Origin: a virus
DNA length: 24,229 nt
Direction: 5' to 3' (one strand)
Virus record (IMG/VR): IMGVR_UViG_3300017783_000206
Coordinates: 1-24,229 of that record
Shown: positions 19,701 through 24,229 of the stretch, piece after piece
Numbering within the stretch: the stretch's first letter is position 1
Layout of the letters: each line of letters opens with the position of its first letter
Position numbers and translations under genes: made by a program
The notes under the pieces: model-generated
The model's input: the letters and a program-made list of their open reading frames with translations, nothing else
Told to the model about the DNA's origin: nothing
The model's database searches: none

Positions 19701-22700
19701 TACGAACTTGATACACTGGACCTTGTCATAGGCAAACACGTGAAAGTAACGAGTGCAGACACAGGCGGGTGGAAACTGTTCATGAAGACTGCCACAGGAT
19801 GGGAAAATGTTGGAACAGAAAACGGCACCATCAGGTTGAGCACTAAACTTTACGACTACAGTCAAGATGCATCTGGCTTCGCAGGCGAGGACACGTTCGA
19901 TGAAAACTTCTTTGACCAGGAACCAAGCATAGAGACCAGGAAAGTGTTGACTGCATTGAGAGATGATCTATTCATAAATGATCTCGCAGGTGAATACAAC
20001 ACCTTGTTCTTTACAGGATTGAGAAAGGTGCTTTCTGAACAGACGTATGTGGATTGGATGTTCAAAACTTCATTCATAAATGTTAAAAATTCAGTTAGAG
20101 AACTGGACCAAAGAAAAACTTACACCACTGGCACAGACAGTTGGATAGAAAGTTACATCAACGAAGTCAAACCTTTCCACACAAAATTAAGGGAATACAC
20201 ACTAGGCTATGACAAGACGGAGACTCAAGACGGCATATACACAGACTTTGACAATCCAACTTTTTATGACGCAAATACTGGAAAAATAAGACCGCTAAAC
20301 GTAAGTCTAGACACTGAGAAGTTGACTGAATACCCTTGGCAGATGTGGAACGATTACCATAAGAAATATGTTTCATCAATAACAATTATCAATGGCGGAT
20401 CTGGATACACCAAGGCACCTACAGTAACCATAGTTGGTGGTACTGTGGCATCAACAGGTCCATTCCAGATACAAGCAACCAGCAATAGAGGTTCGACGTC
20501 AGGCAGTTACGGTTACTACTATCCTTTATTCAGCAGTGAGGCCCAGGCAAAAATATGGGACAGTCAAAACGGAGGTTCAGGAACCACCAACACGTACGGC
20601 TTCGACGGCTTCTCTGGATTGTTTTATGGTCCAAGCACAACGATAACTCCTACCAGCACCAGATCAGGTGCGTACAAAATGTATGAGACTCCAAGCACGA
20701 CCGCGGCCACGGCAACGGCGACAGTGCAGGATGGTAAGGTCACCAAAATTACACTTACAGGCAAAGGGGCAAATTACACAGCCACTCCAATGGTTGTCAT
20801 CACAGGTGGTGCTGATGACGGGTCAACGCCGTCAGACACAGCAAGAGCATATGCTAATTTGGCCAACGACCTGGTAAGAGACTTTGACACGACAATAAAA
20901 TTCGATAGGGTGTCCAGCACATCGAGAGTGGTTGATTGGGCGGCCAACACAAACTATGCTTACAATGACCTGTTAAGGTACAACAACAAACTTTACAAAG
21001 TTACCAATGCATTCACTTCATCGACAGACTTCGACGACAACGTCGGAAGTGTTTACAAGGTGTACGGCGATGAGACAGGACTTACAGCCGCTGACAGGAC
21101 TAAAGGTTTCTACACACCAGGTGCTGGAATGCCAGGCAATGAACTGGATCAAGTGATGACTGGTGTGGACTACGGCGGAACAATGGTTACTGGATTATTG
21201 TTCTCACAAGAAGCAGGTTGGGACAAAGCGGGTTGGTATGATTTCCCATGGGACAACTATGGTGGTTCAAGAGTCGTGGCGTTTAGGGCAGACGGAGTAG
21301 GACAAGATTATGACTTCGATGTTGCACCGGCCACAACAGAAGTTTATCAAGTGTACATCACGCAGGATGATAGCACAAGGAAAAAACTCCCTGATGTTAT
21401 CAGAGGTGATGGATCAACAGTGAGATTCGCTATCAGCGAGATAGCAGAAGCGAATGCTCTAGTAGAGTTCATTCCATTTGATGATGACGGAGTTTTGACA
21501 CCAACTGATGACAGGACATTGGATTCGATAGTCAAAGGTGGCCTTTTCACATCAGCACTGGGACACGCACCAAGTGATATCGTGTTGGAGGGAGACGAGT
21601 TCGTTTCACCGGACACTAGTTACGCACCTGAAGAAACTGTTCCTGGTCAGTTGTTTGACACATTGGACATAAAAGTTTACACTTCACCAGAGTCTGGTGT
21701 ACCATTCATCAGTGAGATGAGTCACAGAGGTAACGGAAGCACAACGACATACAGCATAGGTGACTATCCTGGCACACTTGGATCAGTGACTGTGACAGTG
21801 GATGGTGTGGTTAAGAAAGGCAGTGCATTAGATTCAACAGTGTCTGATTATACAATCAATGTTGCAAACAAAACAATAACATTTGACACGGCACCTGCAA
21901 ATCACACACAGATCTCAACTAAAGTGTTTGCCATCTCCGGAGAAAATTACAGAGTGTTGAACTCATTCACAGGGGACGGCAGTACTACTACATTCCTTAC
22001 TTCAACCAGAGGTGAGTTCAATCTAGATTCAACATCTTCTGACATCTATGTCACAGTTGACGGTGTGCCAATAACCGCATACTCGACTACCACTTCTGCA
22101 AACACAATCACAGTCGTGTTCGACTCGGCCCCGGAAGCAAGTTCATACGTACAGATAGCCGGTTTCAACAAGTCATCAACATCTACACGAAGTTATGCAA
22201 GTGTCAGAAACCAATCAATAACATATGACGGATCAACAAACAGATACACCTTAACATATCCACCTGGTGCAATAGGACCTTTCTCTGGTCTCACAACAGT
22301 AGAAGTCAATGGCAGGGTGCTACGTGGACCAGACAACACTTATTACTTAGGAGATGGAAGCACTTACACATATGGTGTCGTTTCGGGATTGGAAGATGAC
22401 TCAACAGTGGATCCTGCTAAAACTATTTCAAGTGCAAGTCAAGTACAGGTCTTCGTAAATGGTGTCAAGAAAGATTTAAGCACACACTACACAGTAGATG
22501 TTGGAAACCAAAATGTTGAATTTGTTACTGCACACGTTCCGAGTACCACGGATGTGATATGTATCTCAACCTTGGTTGATCATCAGTATTTCAATGAGGG
22601 GACTGATATAATATTAGTACCAAGTGCAATTACATCACCTTACAGTTTGAGTGCCAGCGATGTGTTATCAGTCACTACATTCAACAACGCTCTAGGCATG

Positions 22701-23597
22701 AAGCAAAGAAGAGAAGTGTTAGAAGGCAGAGGTACTGGTGTGTTCAAACTAAGATTCAACACATTAGATGCCGGATACACGTATGTTTGGTTGAATGGTC
22801 AACAATTGATACAGGCAAGTGATTACACGGTTAGTGGAAACACAATCACAGTCAATGGTAGAACGATCTCGTCATCTGACAGACTTGATGTGATGTACTT
22901 CGCAGTGGATTCAGCGGTCAATGCCACTGGATTCAGAATATTCAAAGACATGTTGAACAGGACGTTCTACAAACGTATATCCAAAACAGCAACAACAAAA
23001 TTGACACTGGACATGACAGAAAGCACACAGACATTTACTGTGGAAGATGCTAGTGTATTGCCTACACCAGATATTGCCAGCAACACCCCAGGCGTTGTGT
23101 TCATGGACAAAGAAAGAATTGAATATTTTAGCAAGAGTGATAACGTGTTAAGTCAATTAAGACGTGGAACTCTTGGAACAGGAATTAAGGAGCATGGATC
23201 AGGCACTGAAGTGGTAGATGCGTCTGGTACTCAAACCATCCCTTATGCGGACACTGTGTACACCAACACCTTCACAGGTGACGGCAGTACGTTGACGTTT
23301 GCACTATCACAAGCACCATCATCCGCTAGTGAGTTAGACATATTCATTGGTGGCCAACGATTGTTGCTCACTAGCGAGGATGGATCGACTATCAACTATT
23401 CTGTGGACGGAAGCACAACAGCAGTAACAGTGAGCTCTGCACCTGCTTCGGGCACACAGGTTAAAATTTTACATAAGAAAGGACAGGTATGGTATACGGC
23501 ACTAGATGGTAATCCAGCGGATGGTAAAGGATTACAGGCTTCTGGCACACAACAGGCTAAATTCATTGCTAACGAGCCTACAAACGCACCTGAATAA
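10710..23597 (+). CDS. Giant mosaic baseplate/virion structural protein (4295 aa)
   Basis: A single unbroken frame with a TAATG overlap with gp6. It occupies the place of T4 gp7/gp8 and resembles very long structural proteins next to gp6 in marine T4-like phages. Domain order (residues): conserved N-terminus 15-170 (QHLPAFYRTDANQRF...); cupredoxin-like 201-287; beta-sandwich repeats about 688-757 and 918-986; a conserved aromatic block at 1130-1275 (HVRPWEMLGHSEKP); CBM5/12-like 1659-1702; a gp7/gpI-like segment about 1721-1807 (FYQGYIREKGTQNAIDKIL); a beta-propeller at 2098-2551; W-rich IGEVWWNLS/FPGSS block 2606-2680; conserved 2814-3188 (VDWMFKTSFI, YINEVKPFHTKLREYT); paired GSGYT/GANYT glycine repeats 3223-3370; second CBM-like 3406-3448; GDGST beta-sandwich repeats 3565 to about 4066; a DKERIEYF...RGTLGTG...HGSGT block 4093-4179; and a last GDGST repeat to about 4264. 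No signal peptide or enzyme motif was seen. Structural role likely; equivalence to gp7 is inference. Confidence 0.8.
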   Translation: MADNPTNALTNNEVVKQGNNEYRRTVQHLPAFYRTDANQRFLASTMDPLVQKGSLERLDGYIGRQDAYTRQISDRYITATSRDRFAYQLEPTVTYTDRDTTSVNPEDQVKFTGTYDDYINQIKYLGGKINNHDRLNKETVYSWNPAIDYDKLINYREYYWIPEGPGAIEIDSVGPSAVIEYSVENLAQGAYNFTHRENENNPILTLYRGNTYKFDVNAKGHPFWIMTEPYKSKVSEDGSTSTIFDTGVTNNGADYGTVTFTVPTTGAPDTLYYQCGNHDAMYGILQIRDVVSTTSINVEDDIIGVKNYSLRTLDLSNGMKIKFTNSLVPSAYQDKEYYVEGVGDSITLTDVEDLITPGSYATESTILYDQVGYDSRPYAKAYYTPDNKDYITIKRDSQDQNAWSRYNRWFHRSIIEETARIGGHTPVLNEDDRAKRPIIEFDSGLALYNHGTVAKKSVTLYDTVTTDAFSDVVKQTGYIIDGLALANGMRVVFAADTDPIVKNKIYDVNFVTAGDSTQVINLTEASDATPTNNDSIFIEFGTANQGKTFYYNDTTETFEEAQQKTGVNQQPLFGMWDNNHLSFDDATTYPNSTFAGAKVFAFATSDTATTDTVLGIKVKYNTINNVGDIVFDSDHTSGTFTYKSGTSTITKNLAEGHLHYTTGRSTHNSRSAWIKRTTESKQRAIRTFIVDATEKQLFPIDFYKNSADLTDLELSVSVNGSRKTLTTDYTLETGTKNKYVKFNTALEVDDQIRIAGHSSAEKIADKGIYEIPENLATNSLNQQLGTFTFGQILAHVRDILDKNQDVTGAIPGVSNLRDKPDARLKGGSIHQHEGPLLPAIFGLADQNSNIISSIDYVSQEYEKWYNAFLTHATGTAYEGVAADRIDEIIAAITPGRNSGFPFYYEDMVGWGENLSTRSYTVMGSSQTDYALDSQHDITTLSNRAVYVYLNDVQLLLGTDYTFSTTDDSVSISKALAEGDKIVIRDYTDTTGSYMPPSPTKLGMYPKFTPETFTDTTYLTDTAVIRKHDGSIIKAYGDERDDLILELEKRIYNNIKVIYDATLVDIHDVLPSAFTSTEYTLQEVDGVMGPDFYQWAGRNNVQYINNTAFTEGSPFTYNYARSKGRLVDENLPGHWRGIYKYFYDTDAPHVRPWEMLGHSEKPSTWDATYGTAPYTSGNDVLWNAVATQTGRYGKSLIRDYLPVDASGNLLDPLEAGLVDNFDIPGRQNGWKFGDQAPAETAWRRSSAYPFTVIKALALTKPAKFFSNLFDPSRLTTNVAGNQINTATGIRNTLATAKYHLETETNTATGVTTRYQTAGYQPLVVNYLISRNMDSKTFYYDKMKNLSVQLSYKLGGFTDKDNIKILTDSVSPGSKSGSKFMPDENYKILFRTSNPVESFQYSGVLIEKNTDISQDGSTILGGYKLLGYSTTKPYFNFNYPVKTATNKSVSVPGSQEVAQYNNYQEITQTIPYGHVFETIQDVADFLFGYGQWLESQGFRFNKFSNELKETLNWSNAVREFLFWTTQEWSPGSAITVSPAADGFELDTDNSIVGKLRNLAGDYSLLDSGGRKIDVSEISTKRIGKTFELGIKSDTVGLYNIALNTVQKEHVLLFDNSTVFADIIYDPFTGFRQQRLKLVGWKTAGWNGDYYAPGFVFDAAQVTYWTANTDYRIGDSVEYQGKFYVAKTNHNSGATFEKTNWTLKDEKPAPQLIPNFEYKIAQFNDFYELETNNFDESQQQLAQRLTGYQSRDYLENLFVNDVSQYKFYQGYIREKGTQNAIDKILKAKYEGEDITLDLYPEWMIRTGNFGNTDSIENIQITLKDNEITADPQSIELLDTSNDTVQYTRSDAIVKDNFYYKPVEYTASTTFKRLDYTKGGVSRDTGQVFKTAGYPQLQQVQHTAFNIDEIRNLDMNVISSNDLIWVANKSNGDWDVFRITSAGIKIADLQLINDASQLEITFTGSHNLTAGSTTTQADYFGISNSEEATLNGVYQVSSTPDHKTVIIDYDGNVGFIPALEDGSTADSYGNIYKFVSVRLASMDNVNDLIDFENYTDKDDAIEQLGDKVFADADSSGLWRVYEKQDPYTSAIVLSPDAGTAEQEFGHRIVARNDGRTVIASAPGKGQGEVHFLFRPSAEAGTTLQTQSTVTMTENNDNTSRLGESLSISTDENFVVAGAPYTNAIDDDGSTRQIDSGLIKVYIWDPSTFKYGILDTITAPTDGSTFNENANFGWAHKISEPGITSTRTTADKYMFVSAPGHDNDRGRVYMYTWGVGSDGSTYDTWTQDYTIEAPAGGSAQRFGHRIQANDNGDILAVSSVAPGNAGKVEIFIKTSQSNDGSTQNSFALAQTITGVASDGSSINTAFGESITMSKDGTALIISAPGVDGTLHPDAGAVYYYKWNADDSTNTYTLQQTISAPESSTNMKFGTSLDINDAGTRVIIGAENFASSREMKFDTGETTFDLQDTTIVDSNTGSGGAFTATMYNTKFVVDDRLVTNNVTADDDFGRGVCMIDNSVFVGAPKDDGNTTSDGSTKIVNDGTVACYDLAVNGQYAWKNLVTETALMDTDKLGKVFEFSQSTKQIRDYYDLYDPVKGRILGIADREINIKTAWDPATYNVGDNANTKTPWAETHIGEVWWNLSTVKWLWYEQDTQEYKHNHWGQTFPGSSIDVYEWVESRLLPSEWNRRVEGTARQIISGTALYGDDSQYTVTQKYDSRLDQFVNYYYFWVKGKTTLPEEQVKNDRHQHMHRKNTVAFIANLIANPRAFDYKYYSVTDTNKLLLNNISNLTNDDVVLNIDIRANTFEGDSHSVWKLVREGDADYRPGHQIEARWWDSLVGKNTAGDVVPDLNLPVNERYGNNVRPRQSWYVDRYNALKEIIDYANSVLKKHQLVGQVNLTNLDSKEPEPTGQSGEWDATVDTYVELTYLNTADLSGTVNYLVKADETANNRWAIYLWDGTEFTRTKVQTYNTSAYWSYTDWYKTDGDMAHNDNTKIDKQVTFQYELDTLDLVIGKHVKVTSADTGGWKLFMKTATGWENVGTENGTIRLSTKLYDYSQDASGFAGEDTFDENFFDQEPSIETRKVLTALRDDLFINDLAGEYNTLFFTGLRKVLSEQTYVDWMFKTSFINVKNSVRELDQRKTYTTGTDSWIESYINEVKPFHTKLREYTLGYDKTETQDGIYTDFDNPTFYDANTGKIRPLNVSLDTEKLTEYPWQMWNDYHKKYVSSITIINGGSGYTKAPTVTIVGGTVASTGPFQIQATSNRGSTSGSYGYYYPLFSSEAQAKIWDSQNGGSGTTNTYGFDGFSGLFYGPSTTITPTSTRSGAYKMYETPSTTAATATATVQDGKVTKITLTGKGANYTATPMVVITGGADDGSTPSDTARAYANLANDLVRDFDTTIKFDRVSSTSRVVDWAANTNYAYNDLLRYNNKLYKVTNAFTSSTDFDDNVGSVYKVYGDETGLTAADRTKGFYTPGAGMPGNELDQVMTGVDYGGTMVTGLLFSQEAGWDKAGWYDFPWDNYGGSRVVAFRADGVGQDYDFDVAPATTEVYQVYITQDDSTRKKLPDVIRGDGSTVRFAISEIAEANALVEFIPFDDDGVLTPTDDRTLDSIVKGGLFTSALGHAPSDIVLEGDEFVSPDTSYAPEETVPGQLFDTLDIKVYTSPESGVPFISEMSHRGNGSTTTYSIGDYPGTLGSVTVTVDGVVKKGSALDSTVSDYTINVANKTITFDTAPANHTQISTKVFAISGENYRVLNSFTGDGSTTTFLTSTRGEFNLDSTSSDIYVTVDGVPITAYSTTTSANTITVVFDSAPEASSYVQIAGFNKSSTSTRSYASVRNQSITYDGSTNRYTLTYPPGAIGPFSGLTTVEVNGRVLRGPDNTYYLGDGSTYTYGVVSGLEDDSTVDPAKTISSASQVQVFVNGVKKDLSTHYTVDVGNQNVEFVTAHVPSTTDVICISTLVDHQYFNEGTDIILVPSAITSPYSLSASDVLSVTTFNNALGMKQRREVLEGRGTGVFKLRFNTLDAGYTYVWLNGQQLIQASDYTVSGNTITVNGRTISSSDRLDVMYFAVDSAVNATGFRIFKDMLNRTFYKRISKTATTKLTLDMTESTQTFTVEDASVLPTPDIASNTPGVVFMDKERIEYFSKSDNVLSQLRRGTLGTGIKEHGSGTEVVDASGTQTIPYADTVYTNTFTGDGSTLTFALSQAPSSASELDIFIGGQRLLLTSEDGSTINYSVDGSTTAVTVSSAPASGTQVKILHKKGQVWYTALDGNPADGKGLQASGTQQAKFIANEPTNAPE
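11310..11570 (+). other. Cupredoxin-like domain with full type-1 copper ligand set
   Basis: Codons 201-287 of the giant gene. Strands LTLYRGNTYKFDV and GTVTFTVP frame GHPFWI (His221) and YYQCGNHDAMYG (Cys275, His278, Met281). The Cys-x2-His-x2-Met spacing is that of amicyanin, and His221 sits where the first copper histidine is expected. Related 'YRGNTY.FDV...GHPF...LYY.C..H..M.G' modules recur in marine phage structural proteins. Copper binding is not shown. Confidence 0.7.
15684..15815 (+). other. Carbohydrate-binding module (CBM5/12)-like segment
   Basis: Codons 1659-1702 read W-T-x-x-T-x-Y-x-I-G-D-x-V-x-Y-x-G-K-F-Y-V-A, then NHNSGATF and a final W (Trp1662, Tyr1668, Tyr1676, Tyr1681, Trp1698). 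This is the pattern of short chitin-binding modules of families 5/12. A second, weaker copy (VDWAANTNYAYNDLLRYNNK) lies at about 20925-21050. Such modules could touch cell-surface glycans or simply serve as compact beta spacers. Confidence 0.6.
17001..18362 (+). other. FG-GAP-like beta-propeller in the giant protein
   Basis: Codons about 2098-2551 contain at least six repeats of the form 'FG(H/E/T)xI...(D/N)xxxxxxxVxxAPG...Gxvyxy', for example EFGHRIVARNDG...ASAPGKGQGEV, RLGESLSIS...VVAGAPYT, QRFGHRIQANDNG, AFGESITMSKDG...ISAPGVDG, KFGTSLDINDAG and DFGRGVCMID...VGAPKDDG. This matches integrin-type FG-GAP propellers, which often bind ligands and calcium. The blade number (6 or 7) is uncertain. 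Confidence 0.7.
21402..23501 (+). repeat. GDGST beta-sandwich repeats (protein-level) at the C-terminal end
   Basis: About six divergent copies of roughly 60-75 residues: near 21405, 21726, 21960, 22214-22575 (a doubled unit), 22725 and 23268. Each has GDGSTxTF, a V-x-V-x-G strand, a DYT strand, and F-x-x-A-P followed by I/V-x-I. DNA identity between copies is low, so this is an old repeat kept at protein level. Two similar units lacking DGST occur earlier at about 12771-12980 and 13462-13668. A DKERIEYF/RGTLGTG block splits the array at about 22986-23246. Confidence 0.75.
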
Positions 23598-23600
23598 ATA
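23593..23600 (+). promoter_or_regulatory. Degenerate late promoter before the last gene
   Basis: AATAAATA differs from TATAAATA only at the first base and fits the NATAAATA form I recall for a T4-like marine cyanophage. It overlaps the giant gene's stop codon. By T4 spacing transcription would start near 23606, one base before the next ATG, so it would make a nearly leaderless mRNA or is a chance match. Confidence 0.45.
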
Positions 23601-23606
23601 CACTAG

Positions 23607-24229
23607 ATGACACAGGACAACAAACCCACAGAAGTAAAAGAAGAGAACAAGAAGCCTCAGGATAACACGGGTGTTATGATGACGGGGCATATCAAGATTT
23701 CAGATCCAGAGACAGGTGAAGTTATCGTAGACAAGAGAAATGCGATACACTACGAGAACATGTCTCAGGCACTTGCTAATAGTTTAGCAAACAAGACAAC
23801 AGGCTTCGTACACGAGATTGCATTAGGCAATGGGGGAACAAGTGTTGACCCAACAGGTATAATCACATACCTTACTCCAAATTCAACTGGCACAAACGCA
23901 ACATTGTACAACCAGACTTATTACAAAGTAGTGGATGACAATAGTGCAACCAACAAAGACACCACAAGGAACAAAATGGAAGTGAGACACACGGCGGGTA
24001 ACAAGTACACAGATATAGTTGTGACTTGCACACTAGATTATGGTGAGCCAACAGGCCAAGCGGCGTTCGACAACACCACAGATTTCAACGGTGACTATGT
24101 GTTCGATGAACTAGGATTGAAAAGTTTTGAAGGAACAGAGAACGGATCAACGAACAAGTTGTTGACTCACGTGATATTCCACCCTGTGCAGAAATCATTG
24201 AACAGACTTATACAGATAGATTACACATT
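23607..24229 (+). CDS. Conserved virion structural protein, T4-like marine phage type (3' end outside window)
   Basis: The frame is open for 207 codons from ATG 23607 to the window edge. The first 23 residues are charged and polar (TQDNKPTEVKEENKKPQDN), then comes a beta-rich body: HIKISDPETGEVIVDKRN (28-45), ALANSLANKTTGFVHEIALG, NGGTSVDPTGIITYLTPN, CTLDYGEPTGQAAFD and HVIFHPVQKSLNR. I recognise these as a conserved structural protein found after the baseplate genes of marine T4-like phages, but I cannot match it to T4 gp8 or another named T4 protein. No clear ribosome site precedes 23607. ATG codons 24-25 (23676 and 23679), with CAGGATA upstream, are an alternative start that would remove only the polar leader. 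Probably a baseplate-periphery or fibre-attachment protein; this is inference from position. Confidence 0.65.
   Translation, partial: MTQDNKPTEVKEENKKPQDNTGVMMTGHIKISDPETGEVIVDKRNAIHYENMSQALANSLANKTTGFVHEIALGNGGTSVDPTGIITYLTPNSTGTNATLYNQTYYKVVDDNSATNKDTTRNKMEVRHTAGNKYTDIVVTCTLDYGEPTGQAAFDNTTDFNGDYVFDELGLKSFEGTENGSTNKLLTHVIFHPVQKSLNRLIQIDYT

Noticed and set aside
21402-23501. DNA repeat array, CRISPR or diversity-generating template/variable repeat
   Set aside because: The repeats are similar only at protein level with different codons and uneven spacing. There are no direct DNA repeats with spacers and no adenine-biased template copy or reverse transcriptase in the window.
23607-24229. Labelling the last gene as T4 gp8
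   Set aside because: Position would fit, but I cannot align its motifs with the T4 gp8 sequence I recall, so no symbol is given.

Overview
The window is a piece of a tailed-phage genome: the baseplate block of a T4-like (contractile-tail) myovirus of the kind common in seawater. The evidence is a run of recognisable T4-type baseplate proteins (tail-tube cap gp48-like, gp53, hub, gp5, gp25, gp6), a T4 gp55-type late sigma factor, and two exact T4 late promoter octamers (TATAAATA). Sequence families in the very large structural protein resemble marine cyanophage and pelagiphage virion proteins. The host cannot be fixed from this window. GC content is in the 40s by eye, with frequent ATA (Ile) and AGG/AGA (Arg) codons.

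Layout. Positions 1-881 (minus strand) hold the 5' part of the late sigma factor gene; its 3' end is outside the window. A 118-bp divergent intergenic region (882-999) carries a late promoter firing rightward. From there every gene is on the plus strand: gp48-like cap (1000-1830), gp53 (1830-2129), a gp27-like hub protein (2133-4310), a gp5-like spike with a C-terminal S74 chaperone-like domain (4310-6772) and gp25 (6772-7185). The junctions are TAATG overlaps or a 3-bp gap, consistent with one translationally coupled transcript. A second late promoter (7206-7213) lies just before gp6 (7228-10710). gp6 is followed, again by TAATG overlap, by one 12.9-kb open reading frame (10710-23597, 4295 aa) that fills more than half of the window. 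A degenerate third promoter (23593-23600) overlaps its stop codon and precedes a structural gene (23607 onward) cut by the window end.

How the genes fit together. gp48-like, hub and gp5 proteins would form the central hub, spike and the platform on which the tail tube starts. gp53, gp25 and gp6 would form the wedge. The giant protein sits where T4 has gp7 and gp8 and contains a gp7/gpI-like segment, so it is probably a baseplate-periphery protein enlarged with adhesion or stability modules: a cupredoxin-like domain, chitin-binding-like (CBM5/12) modules, an FG-GAP-like beta-propeller and many GDGST beta-sandwich repeats. The divergent sigma factor is of the type that would read the late promoters.

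Most notable points: an 18-bp perfect palindrome across the gp6 start codon, directly after the late promoter, which could block translation of read-through mRNA only; a complete type-1 copper ligand set in a baseplate protein; a gp5 that lacks the T4 lysozyme domain but ends in an S74-type domain; and the mosaic 4295-aa protein with 16 DGST tetrapeptides. No tRNA, CRISPR array, insertion sequence, intron or clear terminator was seen.
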